Assembly (NCBI GenBank): GCA_029721435.1
Contig: CM056576.1
Location: 111,208,666 to 111,272,665 of the forward strand
DNA: 64,000 bases
Direction of reading: 5' to 3'
Source of the DNA: Gymnothorax reevesii
Lineage: Eukaryota > Chordata > Actinopteri > Anguilliformes > Muraenidae
The notes under the pieces are model-generated. The model searched no databases and was not told the DNA's origin. It saw nothing but the letters and a program-made list of their open reading frames with translations. Shown here one piece after another: positions 25,208 through 35,829 of the stretch (its first letter is position 1; each line of letters begins with the position of its first letter). A program made the position numbers and the translations under genes.

Positions 25208-25826
25208 AGGAGAATTCCGGTGTGAAATTGACTTTGGGTGCATTGAAACATGATAACGAGTACTAATTTTTGTCGAATACCCCACCTCCCTACGCATCTT
25301 TATTAAAAAAGACTTTTTATGCAAACCGTACCTTGAGGTAGTTTCCATTCGCCTCCATCTTGAAAGTCATGATAAGTCGATTGACGAGCACGAACAAATA
25401 GGAAGGGTAGGGGAACAGATTGCAAGCTATTCTTTCATGCTCATCTATCGACTTATCATGGCTTTCAAGATGGAGGCGACTGGAAACTACCTCAAGGTAT
25501 GGTTTGCATGAACAGTCTTTTTTAATAAACTACCTGTGCATTTTCAAAGTTCTCAGTGCCTTGTTTTAAATGTCAGGGCCCTCGGATTTCTACCAATGAA
25601 GTGTGGAGCTACTTTGAGCCTTGTTAATGATGAAAAAAAATTGCGATTTCTTTGCATGGCAACGCTTTGCCAATTCACTACCATTGTAAACCTGTTGGGA
25701 GCTTCAGCTAAAAAGCCATATATTTCGAAATGTTGAGTGCATACGGAGGTGGGGTATTCGACAAAAGTTAGTACTCCTTAACATGTTTCAATACACCCCA
25801 AGTCAATTTCACCCTGGAATTCTCCA
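25208..25826. mobile_element. TTAA-flanked palindromic MITE, 619 bp
   Basis: TTAA at 25204-25207 and 25827-25830. The terminal arms run about 85 bp: aggagaattccggtgtgaaa against tggagaattccagggtgaaa. A second inverted pair nearer the centre (ccttgaggtagtttccattc / ggaaactacctcaagg) makes the whole unit almost one hairpin. It sits inside the Tc1 shell between its left end and its transposase start. Confidence 0.85.
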
Positions 25827-25877
25827 TTAAACAGAACATGTATGACAAAGCAAAGTAGGAAAAAAGCAGCGCATAAC

Positions 25878-26043
25878 GCCAAGATCTAAATAAATTCAAG
25901 AACAAATGAGAAACAAAGTTGTTCATAGCTTTACAAAGCCATTTTTAAGCCTCTGGCTCTGCAGTGAACTCTGGTGAAGGTCATGCTCTACAAATGGAGA
26001 AAGTTTGAAACAGCAGTCAACCTTCCCAAGAGTGGCAGGCCTA
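25878..26043 (+). pseudogene. Tc1 transposase, N-terminal part (DNA-binding HTH)
   Basis: The frame reads AKI-INSRTNEKQSCS-LYKAIFKPLALQ, then VKVMLYKWRKFETAVNLPKSGRP. This is the paired-like HTH of Tc1 transposases ending in the GRP(R/T) AT-hook-like motif. Stops at two positions (taa, tag) and Arg-to-stop changes show decay. The frame is cut after SGRP by the 26044 insertion and resumes at 31626 as TKIAP, exactly in register. Confidence 0.8.
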
Positions 26044-26326
26044 TTGGTATGGTAGCTTACAAAAAAATCATGCATTTTGTGAAAAAAGTGTGAAAATTTG
26101 CACACTGGCTCATTTTTTTATGCACTTTCAGATTTTAAAGGGAGACAAGTGATAGCTGAAAGATTTCAGCCGCCATTTTGAAATTCAAAATGGCCGCCCG
26201 CACGTCCAAGATTTTTGAATTTTTGGCCATTACTTTCGTTCTAGAACAGCTAGAAACATGATTTTGGTGTCTGCAGCCATGTTTTAAGGTGCAAGGAATC
26301 CATTCAGACAATTTTTGGGACTATTC

Positions 26327-27163
26327 TGTGAGGGAGGCGGAATTTAGAGGACCAGGAGCGATCGAATGGGGGACTGAAAGTTACCTCCGCAAACGCGGAG
26401 AATAACCACTAAAACGTTCTGAGAAAATAAACAAAGAAACCACCCTTTATAAAACAGGGCGAGCGGAAGAATAGTCAGAACGTCACAATAAGAAAACTCA
26501 AGAAATATCCAAACTCAAATACTCCCGTCCGAACACGGGCTTTGGCTGCCTTATACTGTTGGCGTGTGGTGCTTGGGTACTTATGAAGCGTTTGATGCTT
26601 CACAGAGAAGAGAGGCGTGGGAAATAGCCCTGAATTCTCTATCGCCGTTCAAAGGGAAATATACCTAAAAGATCTCCGACGTTTCGCCGAAGCGTTACTA
26701 CCTATTAAACTTAATACTCTGCTCCGTAAGAGACGGGAGCTGTGGACTCGGGGAAATCGAGAAAACGAAAAGAACCTCCCGGTCCCCAAATACTGGGGTA
26801 ATCTGGACAAGAAGCCGAGACGGCAAGAGGACAGGAGCTCCAAACATTCAGTCCCTAAGAAGGGAACCTACTACAGAGCCAGAAATAAGCAAAGACCTAA
26901 TCCCACGGCAATTTTATGCTCACATGGGAATACAAACTACTAAACACTGGAACGAGACGCTACAGACTGTAGCGAGCAGTTACCTCAGACAAAAACCAGT
27001 CTGTACCTTACCGACTCAAGTGAAACACTCAAGCACGGGTAGGAAGGCGGAGCTGGCTTTTATAGGTAGATTAGATTGGGCAAGAATCGACCCAGGTGTG
27101 CCACTCAGAGCGAGACGCAGACACCTGCTGGACGAAATGGAGAATCGTCCACAACCCATGACA
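26327..27163 (-). mobile_element. Solo LTR, 837 bp, 6-bp target duplication
   Basis: Perfect ctattc duplications at 26321-26326 and 27164-27169 flank a unit that on the minus strand starts TGTCATGGGTT and ends CCTCCCTCACA (TG..CA). A TATA-like ctataaaag lies near 27055-27064 on that strand. No internal retrotransposon genes are present, so it is a recombined solo LTR. The two plus-strand frames here (26617-26943, 26924-27214) are chance ORFs within the LTR. Confidence 0.82.
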
Positions 27164-27429
27164 CTATTCCATAAACCTAAGAGCATTAAATTGTGTTTTT
27201 ACCCAAAATATTGAAAAAAGCATCATGCGAGATATATTTTACCCTGCACCAACGATTGTGTCTTTCAGTATAATTATTTATTAACTAGCAATAGTAATAA
27301 ACCTGTTTTATTATACATGTCATGTCTCATAATGTTATCCATCAGCATATAATACAGAAACACCATTACAAAAGAATAGTGGACAATGAAAAATACACAT
27401 ATAATACACACAATTCAACATAATTCACA

Positions 27430-28496
27430 GACAGTTCAGTTTGTGGAGTTCTCTGTCTGAAAGCATGTCCCTGCACAAAAGCAAAGTTCTGTACATGGCA
27501 GGGATGCATTTGAACATTTGCATGGAGGTCGACATGCCTTTTTGCAGTTGCACTTGATGAGTTCCTTGCAAGACTTTGCAGCTTCTGAGAGTGCCGTCCA
27601 GAATGGAATCCACTAATCTTTCGAGACCTCGGTCCATCCCCAGGCTGATGGTCGTGGAAGTCGTTGATTGGCCACAAGTGACTGTGCCCAAACGTATCTT
27701 GATTGGTATATAGATCGCTTGGAATGCTGCAGAAGGGCAGCTCTTGTGAAAGGTATTTGATCGAGTTTCCTCCCTTTAGCAAACAAATGTTTCCGTGCTC
27801 GATTGAGATCCTTGATGTTGCTCGTTCAGTCATAAAGAAGTACGACAAATCGTTCAAGTTGGTCCATATCATGATCAGAGATGGTGTCTGGCATTTCAGA
27901 GAGACGAATAAATGTCCTTGACATAACCGGGAAGGCCATCCATGTATCCCATGCAGTGACTTTTCCGATGCAGTTGAACGACAAGGCTGTGTCGCATCCA
28001 GTAAAGGCATGGAAAAATGGGAGTCCTTTGGCTTTTTCGTCTCCAAGAGTAGTGGCAATTTCATGAACTGGTATGAGTTTGTCCAGCCACTTCCGGTAAG
28101 GTTATCCCCAATCAGTTTCATCAGGTTCATCTCAATATGAAAGCCGTCCATCACCACTACTAGAGCAAATAGATCTGTTTCAGGGAGCATTGCCGGAGTA
28201 ATTTCTGTGTACTCAGCTGGAAGCATCACGGTTCTCTCTGTGGCTGAGTTAATTGTGATCGGCTCCCGGGCTATTCCTGGATTTGGAGGGTCATCAAGTT
28301 TTTCACCCGAATCCTGTTGGCAAACTACGCAGAGTTTCCAGTTTGTGACCAATGTCTTTGGACTCCGTCCACCTTTTACTGAGGGGCCTTCAGTTGGATT
28401 CACTAATGAACACTTTGAAGCCATGGTTGGTCCTCTTCACACCTGAGAATCTGACTTGGAATCTTTGTCGTTGGACTTGTGTGCCAATCACCCACC
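27430..28496 (-). pseudogene. PIN/FEN-like gene with CXC-type tail, internally deleted copy (minus strand)
   Basis: On the minus strand an acceptor (aattttcag, about 28497) precedes the ATG at 28424. The first frame begins with a CxxC segment, WKLCVVCQQDSGEKL, characteristic of this family's N-terminus, then jumps to FALVVVMDGFHIEMNLMKLI, implying an internal deletion. At GSGW (about 28090) the homologous track shifts frame and continues LDKLIPVHEIA, PFFHAFTGCDTALSF, GKVTAWDTWMAFP, YDxTSNI, HLFAKGRKLDQIP, ALLQHSKRSIYQ, SAWGWTEVSKD, then a Cys-rich tail with CNCKKACRPPCKCSN and CTELCFCAG near 27440-27510. In-frame stops replace Arg after LLYD and one residue after VSKD. The tail is a CXC-like metal-binding cluster. 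It is the same family as 11941-14560 but a distinct subfamily. Confidence 0.78.
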
Positions 28497-29562
28497 TGAA
28501 AATTGAATTAATTGACTTGAATTTACCACCACCATTAATGAGAAATTAAGCAATAGCATGCACACATTAGGCATCCCGACAGCCATGAATCCAGCGTTAA
28601 AACGATTTTAAGCAAAATTATTGGATTCAGTTAATTCTAGAGATCAGCACTATCGACTGATCTTGAATTGCATACATACCTAATGCGCCAGGTTTCTGTT
28701 TATATCAGCAACAGGTAAGCATGGATTTGAATCTCCTCTTCTGATCATGGCCATTAAGGTGCGTCAAACTCCAGGCTGTAAATGGAATTAAAATCCTGTC
28801 TACCACCACCATTGTTAAGTTTTGTAGAATACAACATTTAGGAGGCAACCAGAAATACATTTTTGAAGCATTTTCATGTGAGCAGCACAATCTGTGAATT
28901 GGGGTGATTGGAATCAGAGACAACTGGCTAGACGTTGGCATTAAACTACTTTAACATACCCCACGAGTATCAAAAACTTGTACAATGCATTTTTGCTCTT
29001 CTGTGATCTTTAACGTCTAATATTTTCACAGATTCGAAGTTGGGTGCTCTTACATTCTTGCAATGAATGACAGAGACGCTTGTCACAATATAAACCCACT
29101 TGGCGCCTTTATTGTCAAACTGCAAAAGGATTCAAACAACCCCACAAACTTAGAAATATCCAATTTTAGAAGGTAGCTCTAAAAATTTATTTCATGTCAT
29201 GTTCCAAATTGGAAGTTGTCAACCATACAAGTCATATGTGAGTAGCATGTTAGTAAGCCGCAACACATTTTTCAACATTCAGGCCATACATCCATGATAA
29301 TAGATATTAATCTCTCCAGACTGACCAAGTTGTTGCTCCTGCGAATCTCGTGTACCTTATGTATATATGTTCTAAAAGCCAAAAGATTAACAGAACATAA
29401 TAAAAAATATAAAATTTAAAAATATTTCATGTCGTAGTTTTTTTTTTTAAACGCATGATTCAATGCTCAGAATCATATTCTGATTAATGGTTATCTAATG
29501 AAGGTGAAAACAAGATAGTGCTGTCAGATATTTGCAGTTGTCTGAAATCTTGGTACATTTCA
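28497..29562. other. Unassigned interior of the inverted-repeat element
   Basis: About 1.07 kb between the gene's first recognised exon and the Tc1 insertion. It may hold upstream exons or intron of the minus-strand gene, but no family motif is visible in any frame. Confidence 0.4.
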
Positions 29563-29564
29563 TA

Positions 29565-31201
29565 CACTCAACAAAAATATAAACGCAAAACTTTAGTTTT
29601 TGCTCCCATTTGTCATGAGATGGACTCAAAGATCTAAAATTCATTCCAGATACACAATATTACCATTTCTCTCAAACATTGTTCACAAATCTGTCTAAAT
29701 GTGTGAAAGTGAGCACTTTTGCTTTGCTGAGACAATCCATCCCACCTCACAGGTGTGCCACATCAAGATGCTCATCAGACACCATGATTAGTGCACAGGT
29801 GTACCTTAGACTGTCCACAATAAAAGGCCACCCTGAAATGTACAGTTTTTGCTTTATTGGGGGTCTGGGGACTCAGAACCAGTCAGTATCTGGTGTGACC
29901 ACCATTTGCCTCATGCAGTGCAACACATCTTCTTCGCATAGAGTTTATCAGCTTGTCAATTGTGGCCTGTGGCCTGTGGTATGTTGGTCCACTCCTCTTC
30001 AATGGCTGTGCGAAGTTGCTGGATATTAGTGGGAACTGGTACGCGCTGTCGTATACGCCGGTCAAGCACATCCCAAACATGCTCAATGGGTGACATGTCC
30101 GGCGAGTATGCTGGCTATGCAAGAACTGGGACATTTTCAGCTTCCAAGAATTGTGTACAGATCCTTGCAACATGGGGCCGTGCATTATCTTGCTGAAACA
30201 TGAGATGATGTTCATGGATGTATGGTACAACAATGGGCCTCAGGATCTCATCACAGTATCTCTGTGCATTCAAAATGCCATCAATAAAATGCACCTGTGT
30301 TCTTCGTCCATAACAGATACCAGCCCATACCATAACCCCACCACCACCATGGGCCACTCGATCCACAACATTGACATCAGCAAAGCGCTCACCCACACAA
30401 CGCCACACACGCTGTCTGCCATCTGCCCTGAACAATGTAAACCGAGATTCATCCATGAAGAGAACACCTCTCCAACGTGCCAGACGCCATCGAATGTGAG
30501 CATTTGCCCACTCAAGTCTGTTACGGCGACGATCTGGAGTCAGGTTAAGACCCCGATGAGGACGACGAGCATGCAGTTGAGCTTCCCTGAGACAGTTTCT
30601 GACAGTTTGTGCAGAAATTCTTTGGTTATGCAAACCAATTGTTTCAGCAGCTGTCTGAGTAGCTGGTCTCAGACGATCTTGGAGGTGAACCTGCTGGATG
30701 TGTAGGTCCTGGGCTGGTGTGGTTACACGTGGTCTGCGGTTGTGAGGCCGGTTGGATGTACTGCCATATTCTCTGAAACGCCTTTGGAGAGGGCTTATGG
30801 TGGAGAAATGAACATTCAATGCCCGAGCAAAAGATCTGGTTGACATTCCTGCTGTCAGCATGCCAATTGCACGCTCCCTCAATGCTTGCGCCATCTGTGG
30901 CATTTTGCTGTGAGACAAAACTGCACATTTCAGAGTGGCCTTTTATTGTGGGCAGTATAAGGTACACTTGTGCACTAATCATGGTGTCCGATCAGCATCT
31001 TGATGTGGCACACCTGTGAGGTGGGATGGATTGTCTCAGCAAAGCAAAAGTGCACACTATCACACATTTAGACAGATTTGTGAACACTGTTTGAGAGAAA
31101 TGGTAATATTGTGTATCTGGAATGAATTTTAGATCTTTGAGTCCATCTCATGACAAATGGGAGCAAAAACAAAAGTGTTGCGTTTATATTTTTGGTGAGT
31201 G
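29565..31201 (-). mobile_element. Near-complete Tc1-like transposon, 1637 bp
   Basis: TA at 29563-29564 and 31202-31203. Termini are cactcaacaaaaatataaac and, reverse-complemented, cactcaccaaaaatataaac. The inverted arms are long, about 290 bp, running through 'ttttgctcccatttgtcatgagatggactcaaagatct' on both sides and on to 'aaaaggccac(c/t)ctgaaatgt'. The arms differ by only a few per cent by eye, so this is one of the youngest insertions in the window. Confidence 0.93.
29884..30918 (-). pseudogene. Tc1-like transposase, two lesions
   Basis: The start at 30918 opens MSHSKMPQMAQALRERAIGM, then a paired-like HTH (GMSTRSFARALNVHFSTIS), a basic linker (GSTSNRPHNRRPRV), a second HTH and the DDE domain. 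The catalytic triad is visible: D in VLFMDESRFTLF, D in FQQDNARPHVAR and E in PAYSPDMSPIEHVW. The open frame of 267 codons ends after VPVLA at a TAG where family members have Trp. Beyond it a 7-bp tandem duplication (ggcctgt twice, about 29964-29977 on the plus strand) shifts frame, and the C-terminus IDKLINSMRRRCVALHEANG is read in another frame. Full length would be about 340 residues. Only these two changes separate it from a complete frame, but as it stands it is inactive. Confidence 0.92.
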
Positions 31202-31623
31202 TATATAACTGTGGACAAAATACCATTTGTTGAACACAACTGTGCGCAATGATCATAATATTTGCATGTAGGCATATGTTTTCAAATTTTTTCAACAAAA
31301 ACTGTCATTTTGAGATGAATGAATGACTGGACCGATAGGAAAATGCTTTTAATGGATAGCTGGTACCTCAAAACCTGGGTGTAGACACCAAATCCATGAC
31401 TCTAATTGATCTAGAACTGAAGTTATGGCTGAAAACGCAAAATCTCAGATTTCCCGGGCGGCCATTTTTTATTTCAAGATGGCGGCTAAAATATTGGCGC
31501 AATCGCGTGTATCCATTTAAAATATGAACGAGTATACACAAATGAAATATTTTGCAAATTTTGACGCTTTTTTCACAAAGTGCACGATTCGACCAATATC
31601 AGACCTTAAGCTACCGGACTATA

Positions 31624-32423
31624 TACCAAAATTGCTCCATGAGTGCGTTGATGACTCATTCAGGAGATCACAAAAGAATATAAACTAACAAACTAGTTAA
31701 CTAAAGAATTGCAGGCTTCTCCTACCTGAGCTAAGGTCAGTGTTCTTGATTCCACAATATAATAATACTTCCTTCACTATGGAGTCAAGAGTGGAAAACA
31801 TGAAAACATGGGTCCTGTTTCATCTGGCACAAATATAACACAGCATTTGACAAAAAAACATCATTCCAACAGCCAAACATGGTGATGGTAAAGATAATCT
31901 GAGGCTTCTTTGCTGCTTGAAGACCTGAACAACCAGCCATATTCGAAGGAAAAATGAATTTCGCTCACGCACAGTTTGGTTATGCAGCAGAGCAATGATC
32001 CGAAGCACACATACAAGTCCACTTCTGAATGGCTCAAATGAATCAAAATGAAGGTTTTCCCTTGAGTCTGACTGAGATGCAGCGGCATGACCTTAAACAA
32101 GCAGGTCATGCTAAAAAAAACTTGCTGAATGAAAACTGTTCTCCAAAAAAGAGTGGGCAAAAATTTCTCCGCAGAGATGTAGAAGACTCATTGCCAGGTA
32201 TTGCAAATGTTTGAATGCAGCTATTGTCACCAGTGGTGGCACACCTAGTTATTAGGTTCAAAAAGGCAATTATTTTTGACATGGGTGACATAGATTTTGA
32301 AAAACCCTTTACCTTCAATAAATTAAATGACCCTTTACCTGCAATAAATGATCATTTCAATACGACAAATAAGAAAAAAATGGAAGAAATCAGGAAGGGG
32401 ACAAATAATTTTTCACTGCACTA
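31624..32423 (+). pseudogene. Tc1 transposase C-terminal remains and right terminal repeat
   Basis: After the insertion the shell transposase resumes TKIAP, then LIQEITKE, TKELQASPT-AKVSVLDSTI, which is the second HTH. The DDE region is strongly deleted and stop-ridden: PTAKHGDG near 31880, then fragments of the C-terminus (ERFSLESD, KISPQRCRRLIARYCKC near 32160-32210). The remaining ~200 bp are the 3' terminal repeat. Confidence 0.7.
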
Positions 32424-33119
32424 TATGGAAAAAGACACTTAAAAACTATCTACCGTTGTCTAATGACTCATTTCGAGTGAAATTAATTGCTTTCTTTGCT
32501 TTGCGCTATTTCCTTTAAAATGATCTAGAATGGGAAAAGTTATTTCTGATATTCAATATACAGACATATCTCGTCATTTGAGATAATACTTCATAAAAAT
32601 ATAAGGTTCAATATTGAGTAATATGCTTTTAGCAGATGTCCCCATGCGCTGCCGCCCCACAGTTCAGCAATGATTTGACGGTCATCTCACTGAAATGACC
32701 TCTTCTGAAGTTATCTCCGCTGTCTGTGGAAGACAGAAAAAAACCCTCTTTACCTTTTAGCTCACAAAAACCATCTTCTCAAGATCTAATGACTTAAAAT
32801 GCCATGAAGATCAAAATTTGACACATCAAAAAATGACTTTTCTTCAATTTGCAGTCTTTATCTCCTGTCATTAAAAAACGGGGAGTGAAAAAAAAATTGT
32901 GAGGTTGTTTTGAAAGGAGAACCCATATTCTGAATAATGAAGCGCACTATTGAAAATGCAAATGAAAGTCCAGTCACCCTTCACTATGCTAAAAACAGTA
33001 GTTGATGTTCAACCATGAAATTAATTGCTGACTGAAAACATACAATGTGATATCTGCAACAGAGTCCAAAAAGGTTGACACAGTAAACTTTACCTCTGGG
33101 TAACATCCCAATGTCTCTC
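32424..33119. other. Unassigned non-coding stretch
   Basis: Nothing recognisable between the Tc1 right end and the next inverted-repeat element. Confidence 0.4.
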
Positions 33120-33781
33120 AGGGCCCTTTCACACCAGGACAGTTCAGCGGACTCGGTTCAATTGAGTGGGGAATGCCAAAAAATTTCATAACTTCATTTC
33201 GTTTGGTTCACTTTCACACTGTACTTTTGAAAGAGGACCAAACCACCTGATAAACGTCATGCAGTTACAAGAGCCGTTTGTTTGGGGCAGTACCGCCCCA
33301 AACGAGAACTGACAAGTAGTAAAAAATAATGAGGAAGGAGAAAACCCAGCTCGTGGATTGGCCAGGACCGAAAAACGGAAATCCATCCCCTTCAGCCGGT
33401 TTGTTCTCAACAAAAACAAACAACGGAGCAACACCAAATTCATGCAGTCATTGGGTATCTGTTTTTACTTTGGTGTTAAAACCTAATTGGTTTTTCACAA
33501 GAAGCTGCCTAGTCGGAGCAGCAGGTGAGGCAGCGAGCTGTCCTTTGTTTCACTTTTTCTCTTTGGTTTGCTGGATAGTCCATTTGTATTTCCCAGTGAA
33601 AGGAACAGCACCAGGATTTACTTGTAGGCGTACCAAGACCCACGTTTTCAGGCGGACCAGAATTTGTTTGTTTGGAGTTCAAATGAGCTTTCACACCTGC
33701 CCAAATGAAGCAGAATATCCAAGGAAACAAACTGTGGCCTGTTTAAAGTGGACCAAACAGCTCTGATGTGAAAGCGCTCTT
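33120..33781. mobile_element. Inverted-repeat miniature element, ~660 bp
   Basis: Ends read agggccctttcacaccag and, reverse-complemented, agagcgctttcacatcag. The interior has many repeated aacaaac/gttcggt-type words (ggttcaattg, ggttcactttc, ggaccaaac) on both strands. 'CCTTTCACACC' ends of this type are common in fish MITEs. I see no clear target duplication. The frames at 33329-33766 are chance. Confidence 0.55.
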
Positions 33782-33831
33782 AATCACACTCATTAAGTGT
33801 TTGCTTCCTGAACACACCAATGGTCACGTAT

Positions 33832-34102
33832 AGCTGGAAGTATTTTCTTCAGTTTTGCCAATATACTGTTCTTTGGCTGCACATTGGTTTGGGGCTTTCG
33901 TTTCATAATTGCCATACATTCTCAGTTAAAGAGAGATCAGGAATGTGGGCAGGCAAGTGTTGTTTTCACACTCACGCCTTATGCAGCCACGCACCAGCAA
34001 TCTGAGCAGAATGGGGTTTGGCGATGTCTCTCTGGAAAATATAAGGATCCCTAGAAAAGATGACACACGTATATGGCAGCATATGTTGCTCCATAGTATT
34101 GG
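33832..34102 (-). pseudogene. Degenerate Tc1-like transposase fragment (C-terminal DDE part)
   Basis: The minus-strand translation gives MEQHMLPYTCVIF, IFQRDIAKPHSAQIAGAWLHKA, then two stops, HLPAHIPDLSLTENVW and a further stop. These correspond to the Tc1 phrases FQQDNAKPHSA (second catalytic D, here I-A in place of D-N) and [14 protein letters not shown] (catalytic E retained). Only about 90 codons survive. It resembles the family at 46299-51448. Confidence 0.68.
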
Positions 34103-34368
34103 TTCCCCTGACTAGTCCTGCTATGAGTCAGGGGAATCAACAATAATATCCCTTTTTTACACTATACAACTGCACCACCAGTTACACAATGTCTATACTG
34201 TCTGAGAATCACATAGTCAGTGTACAATTTAGTTTGGACAGTTACATGCGCCTGACCGACCAGAAGTGTTTGCTACAGAGCAATGAATCAACAACTTTTA
34301 ACTGGCTAACCCCAATAATTCCCGGCGAGAGTACGCCAGTTCAAGGGGTTATTTCCATAAGTGCTTAA

Positions 34369-35075
34369 AGGAGTTGAGTCACGTGAACTGCGCATGCTCA
34401 GAACTTTGAAAACTGTTCATCCTAACAAGAAATCAAAATCAAGGCGATCGTGACTTATCTTCCAAAAATCCGTTTCCATCTGCGCTCTACATTCTTCAAT
34501 TTCTTGTATATATATATATATATATTTTAGTTCCTTGAACTTTAGTTCCTTTTGTTTTGGGTATTTTTTGTCCGGTATAAGTCGAGTAACTAGAAGTTTT
34601 AGCGTCCTCGCGAAGGATGTCCTTTTCGCCTACTGCATTGGCATAGAGCACCACAGAAGCGATCTACAGTCTTGCAAGGGCAACCAGTCCTCCTTCGTCC
34701 AGATTTTGTAGAGCATGTGCTCTTACGTCGGCAAAAATCCTCGTTCGGCTGATCGAGTTCGTCTGTGTTTTTTTCTTGCTGTATAGAAAGCAGACGGCAG
34801 TGCTACATGAAGGCGCTCGAATTTCTTTCCCCGGCCAACAAATATGTTTGAAAACAAGATCATTCGCATAGAAATCAGATACTTACCGAAAGTGGCGCGC
34901 TTGCACCAGTAATTGAAGTCATTCCTAGTCTTATGCAGTCTTTATTTTGTCCCGAGAGATTCACGTCCTGCGAGCTCTGTATCCTACGAGTCACCGCAGG
35001 TGTGAAAGCCTGTCTGTTTATCAGATTTGCATATGTCACCTCCTGAGCATGCGCATTAACCGTGACACAGCTCCT
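34369..35075. mobile_element. TTAA-flanked MITE, 707 bp
   Basis: TTAA at 34365-34368 and 35076-35079. Arms read aggagttgagtcacgtgaac, then tgcgcatgctcag, against aggagctgtgtcacggttaa, then tgcgcatgctcag. A (TA)n microsatellite lies inside at 34507-34524. No coding capacity. Confidence 0.8.
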
Positions 35076-35091
35076 TTAAGTCCATATTCAT

Positions 35092-35829
35092 TAGCACATT
35101 GACTGCCGACTATGAGATAACTCGTAATGGCGAGTCAGGGCTGGCACTAGACCTGAAAATTCAGGGGCAAATATCCATCCCTTTATTGACAACAATTAGT
35201 CCTGGCTAATTCTAGATGGTTTTCCTTTATGGTTTTTCAATTCAAGAATAATCAAGTGGCAACTGAAGACACGGCTTCTCTCCCCCATGCAATCTCCCCC
35301 ATATCTATCTATGCATTGGGACTCGGCGATGGCATTTCAGAGCTCTTCAGTGAATGAAGGTAATGTTAGTGACTAGTACGTGCTGTCTTCCGTTTACATA
35401 TTTCAATTGGACAGCTGTCTATTTTTTGCAGCAAGTTGCGTGACCGTGCTGCAAAAACAGGTGTGTGTACTTGCCGCTGAAATTACCTTCATTCGCAGAA
35501 GAGTTCTGAAATGCCACTCTCATTGGAAAAAAAATTACAGTTGCTGAGTGCCAGTGCATAGACCTATTTATAATAAAAAAATTCTTTGTACTGAATGTTG
35601 CCCATTATTTTTTCGCTATTAGATTGCATGGGGGACAGAAGTCATGTCTTCAGTTGCCACTTGATTATTGTTGAATTGGAAAACGTGTGAATAAAGGAAA
35701 GCCATCAAGAATTAGCCATGACCAATTGTTGTCAATAAAGGGATGGATATTTGCCCCTGAATGTTCAGGTCTAACGCCGGCCCTGACCCACCATTACGAG
35801 TTATCTCGTAGTCAGCAGTCAACGTGTTA
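35092..35829. mobile_element. Near-perfect palindromic (foldback) element, 738 bp
   Basis: The arms run almost the whole length, centred near 35460. Outer words cacattgactgccgactatg and agataactcgtaatgg pair with ccattacgagttatctcgta and gtcagcagtcaacgtg. Middle words aatcaagtggcaactgaaga pair with tcttcagttgccacttgatt. Inner words ggcatttcagagctcttcag pair with agaagagttctgaaatgcc. It sits 13 bp from the previous MITE. Confidence 0.85.

Larger units (their letters stand above)
26044..31623. mobile_element. Inverted-repeat element carrying a PIN/FEN-like gene (5.58 kb)
   Basis: Inserted in the Tc1 transposase with TA duplicated (26042-26043, 31624-31625). Ends are ttggtatggtagctta and, reverse-complemented, tatagtccggtagctta. 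Subterminal arms of about 270-300 bp pair: 'cattttgtgaaaaaagtgtg' with 'cactttgtgaaaaaagcgtc', 'gccgccattttgaaat..aaaatggccgccc' with 'gccgccatcttgaaat..aaaatggccgccc', and gattttggtgtct with gatttggtgtct. Between the arms lie a solo LTR (26327-27163), the minus-strand gene (27430-28496), unassigned sequence, and a Tc1 (29565-31201). Without these inserts the element is about 3.1 kb. No recognisable DDE transposase belongs to the element itself, so mobilisation in trans, or a transposase role for the gene product, is open. Confidence 0.8.
24881..32423 (+). mobile_element. Tc1 element split by later insertions (outermost shell)
   Basis: The left terminus cagtggtgtgaaaaactatt follows TA at 24879-24880. 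The right terminus, reverse-complemented, reads tagtgcagtgaaaaattatt and is followed by TA at 32424-32425. Long subterminal similarity continues inward (tgcccttcctg / gtccccttcctg). The 7.5-kb span is made of Tc1 flanks plus two inserts: a TTAA MITE (25208-25826) and a 5.58-kb inverted-repeat element (26044-31623). Without them it would be about 1.3 kb, near the usual ~1.6 kb for Tc1 with some deletion. Confidence 0.85.

Noticed and set aside
26617..27214. Two overlapping basic proteins
   Set aside because: They lie inside the minus-strand solo LTR 26327-27163.
27366..28424. 352-codon minus-strand frame as one protein
   Set aside because: Its second half is out of register with the family; the homologous track (HAFTGCDT onward) lies in another frame with stops. 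It is an accidental continuation.
30151..30705. 184-codon plus-strand frame
   Set aside because: It is the antisense shadow of the Tc1 transposase.
33329..33766. 145-codon plus-strand gene
   Set aside because: It lies within an inverted-repeat miniature element, has no domain, and an opposite-strand frame overlaps it.
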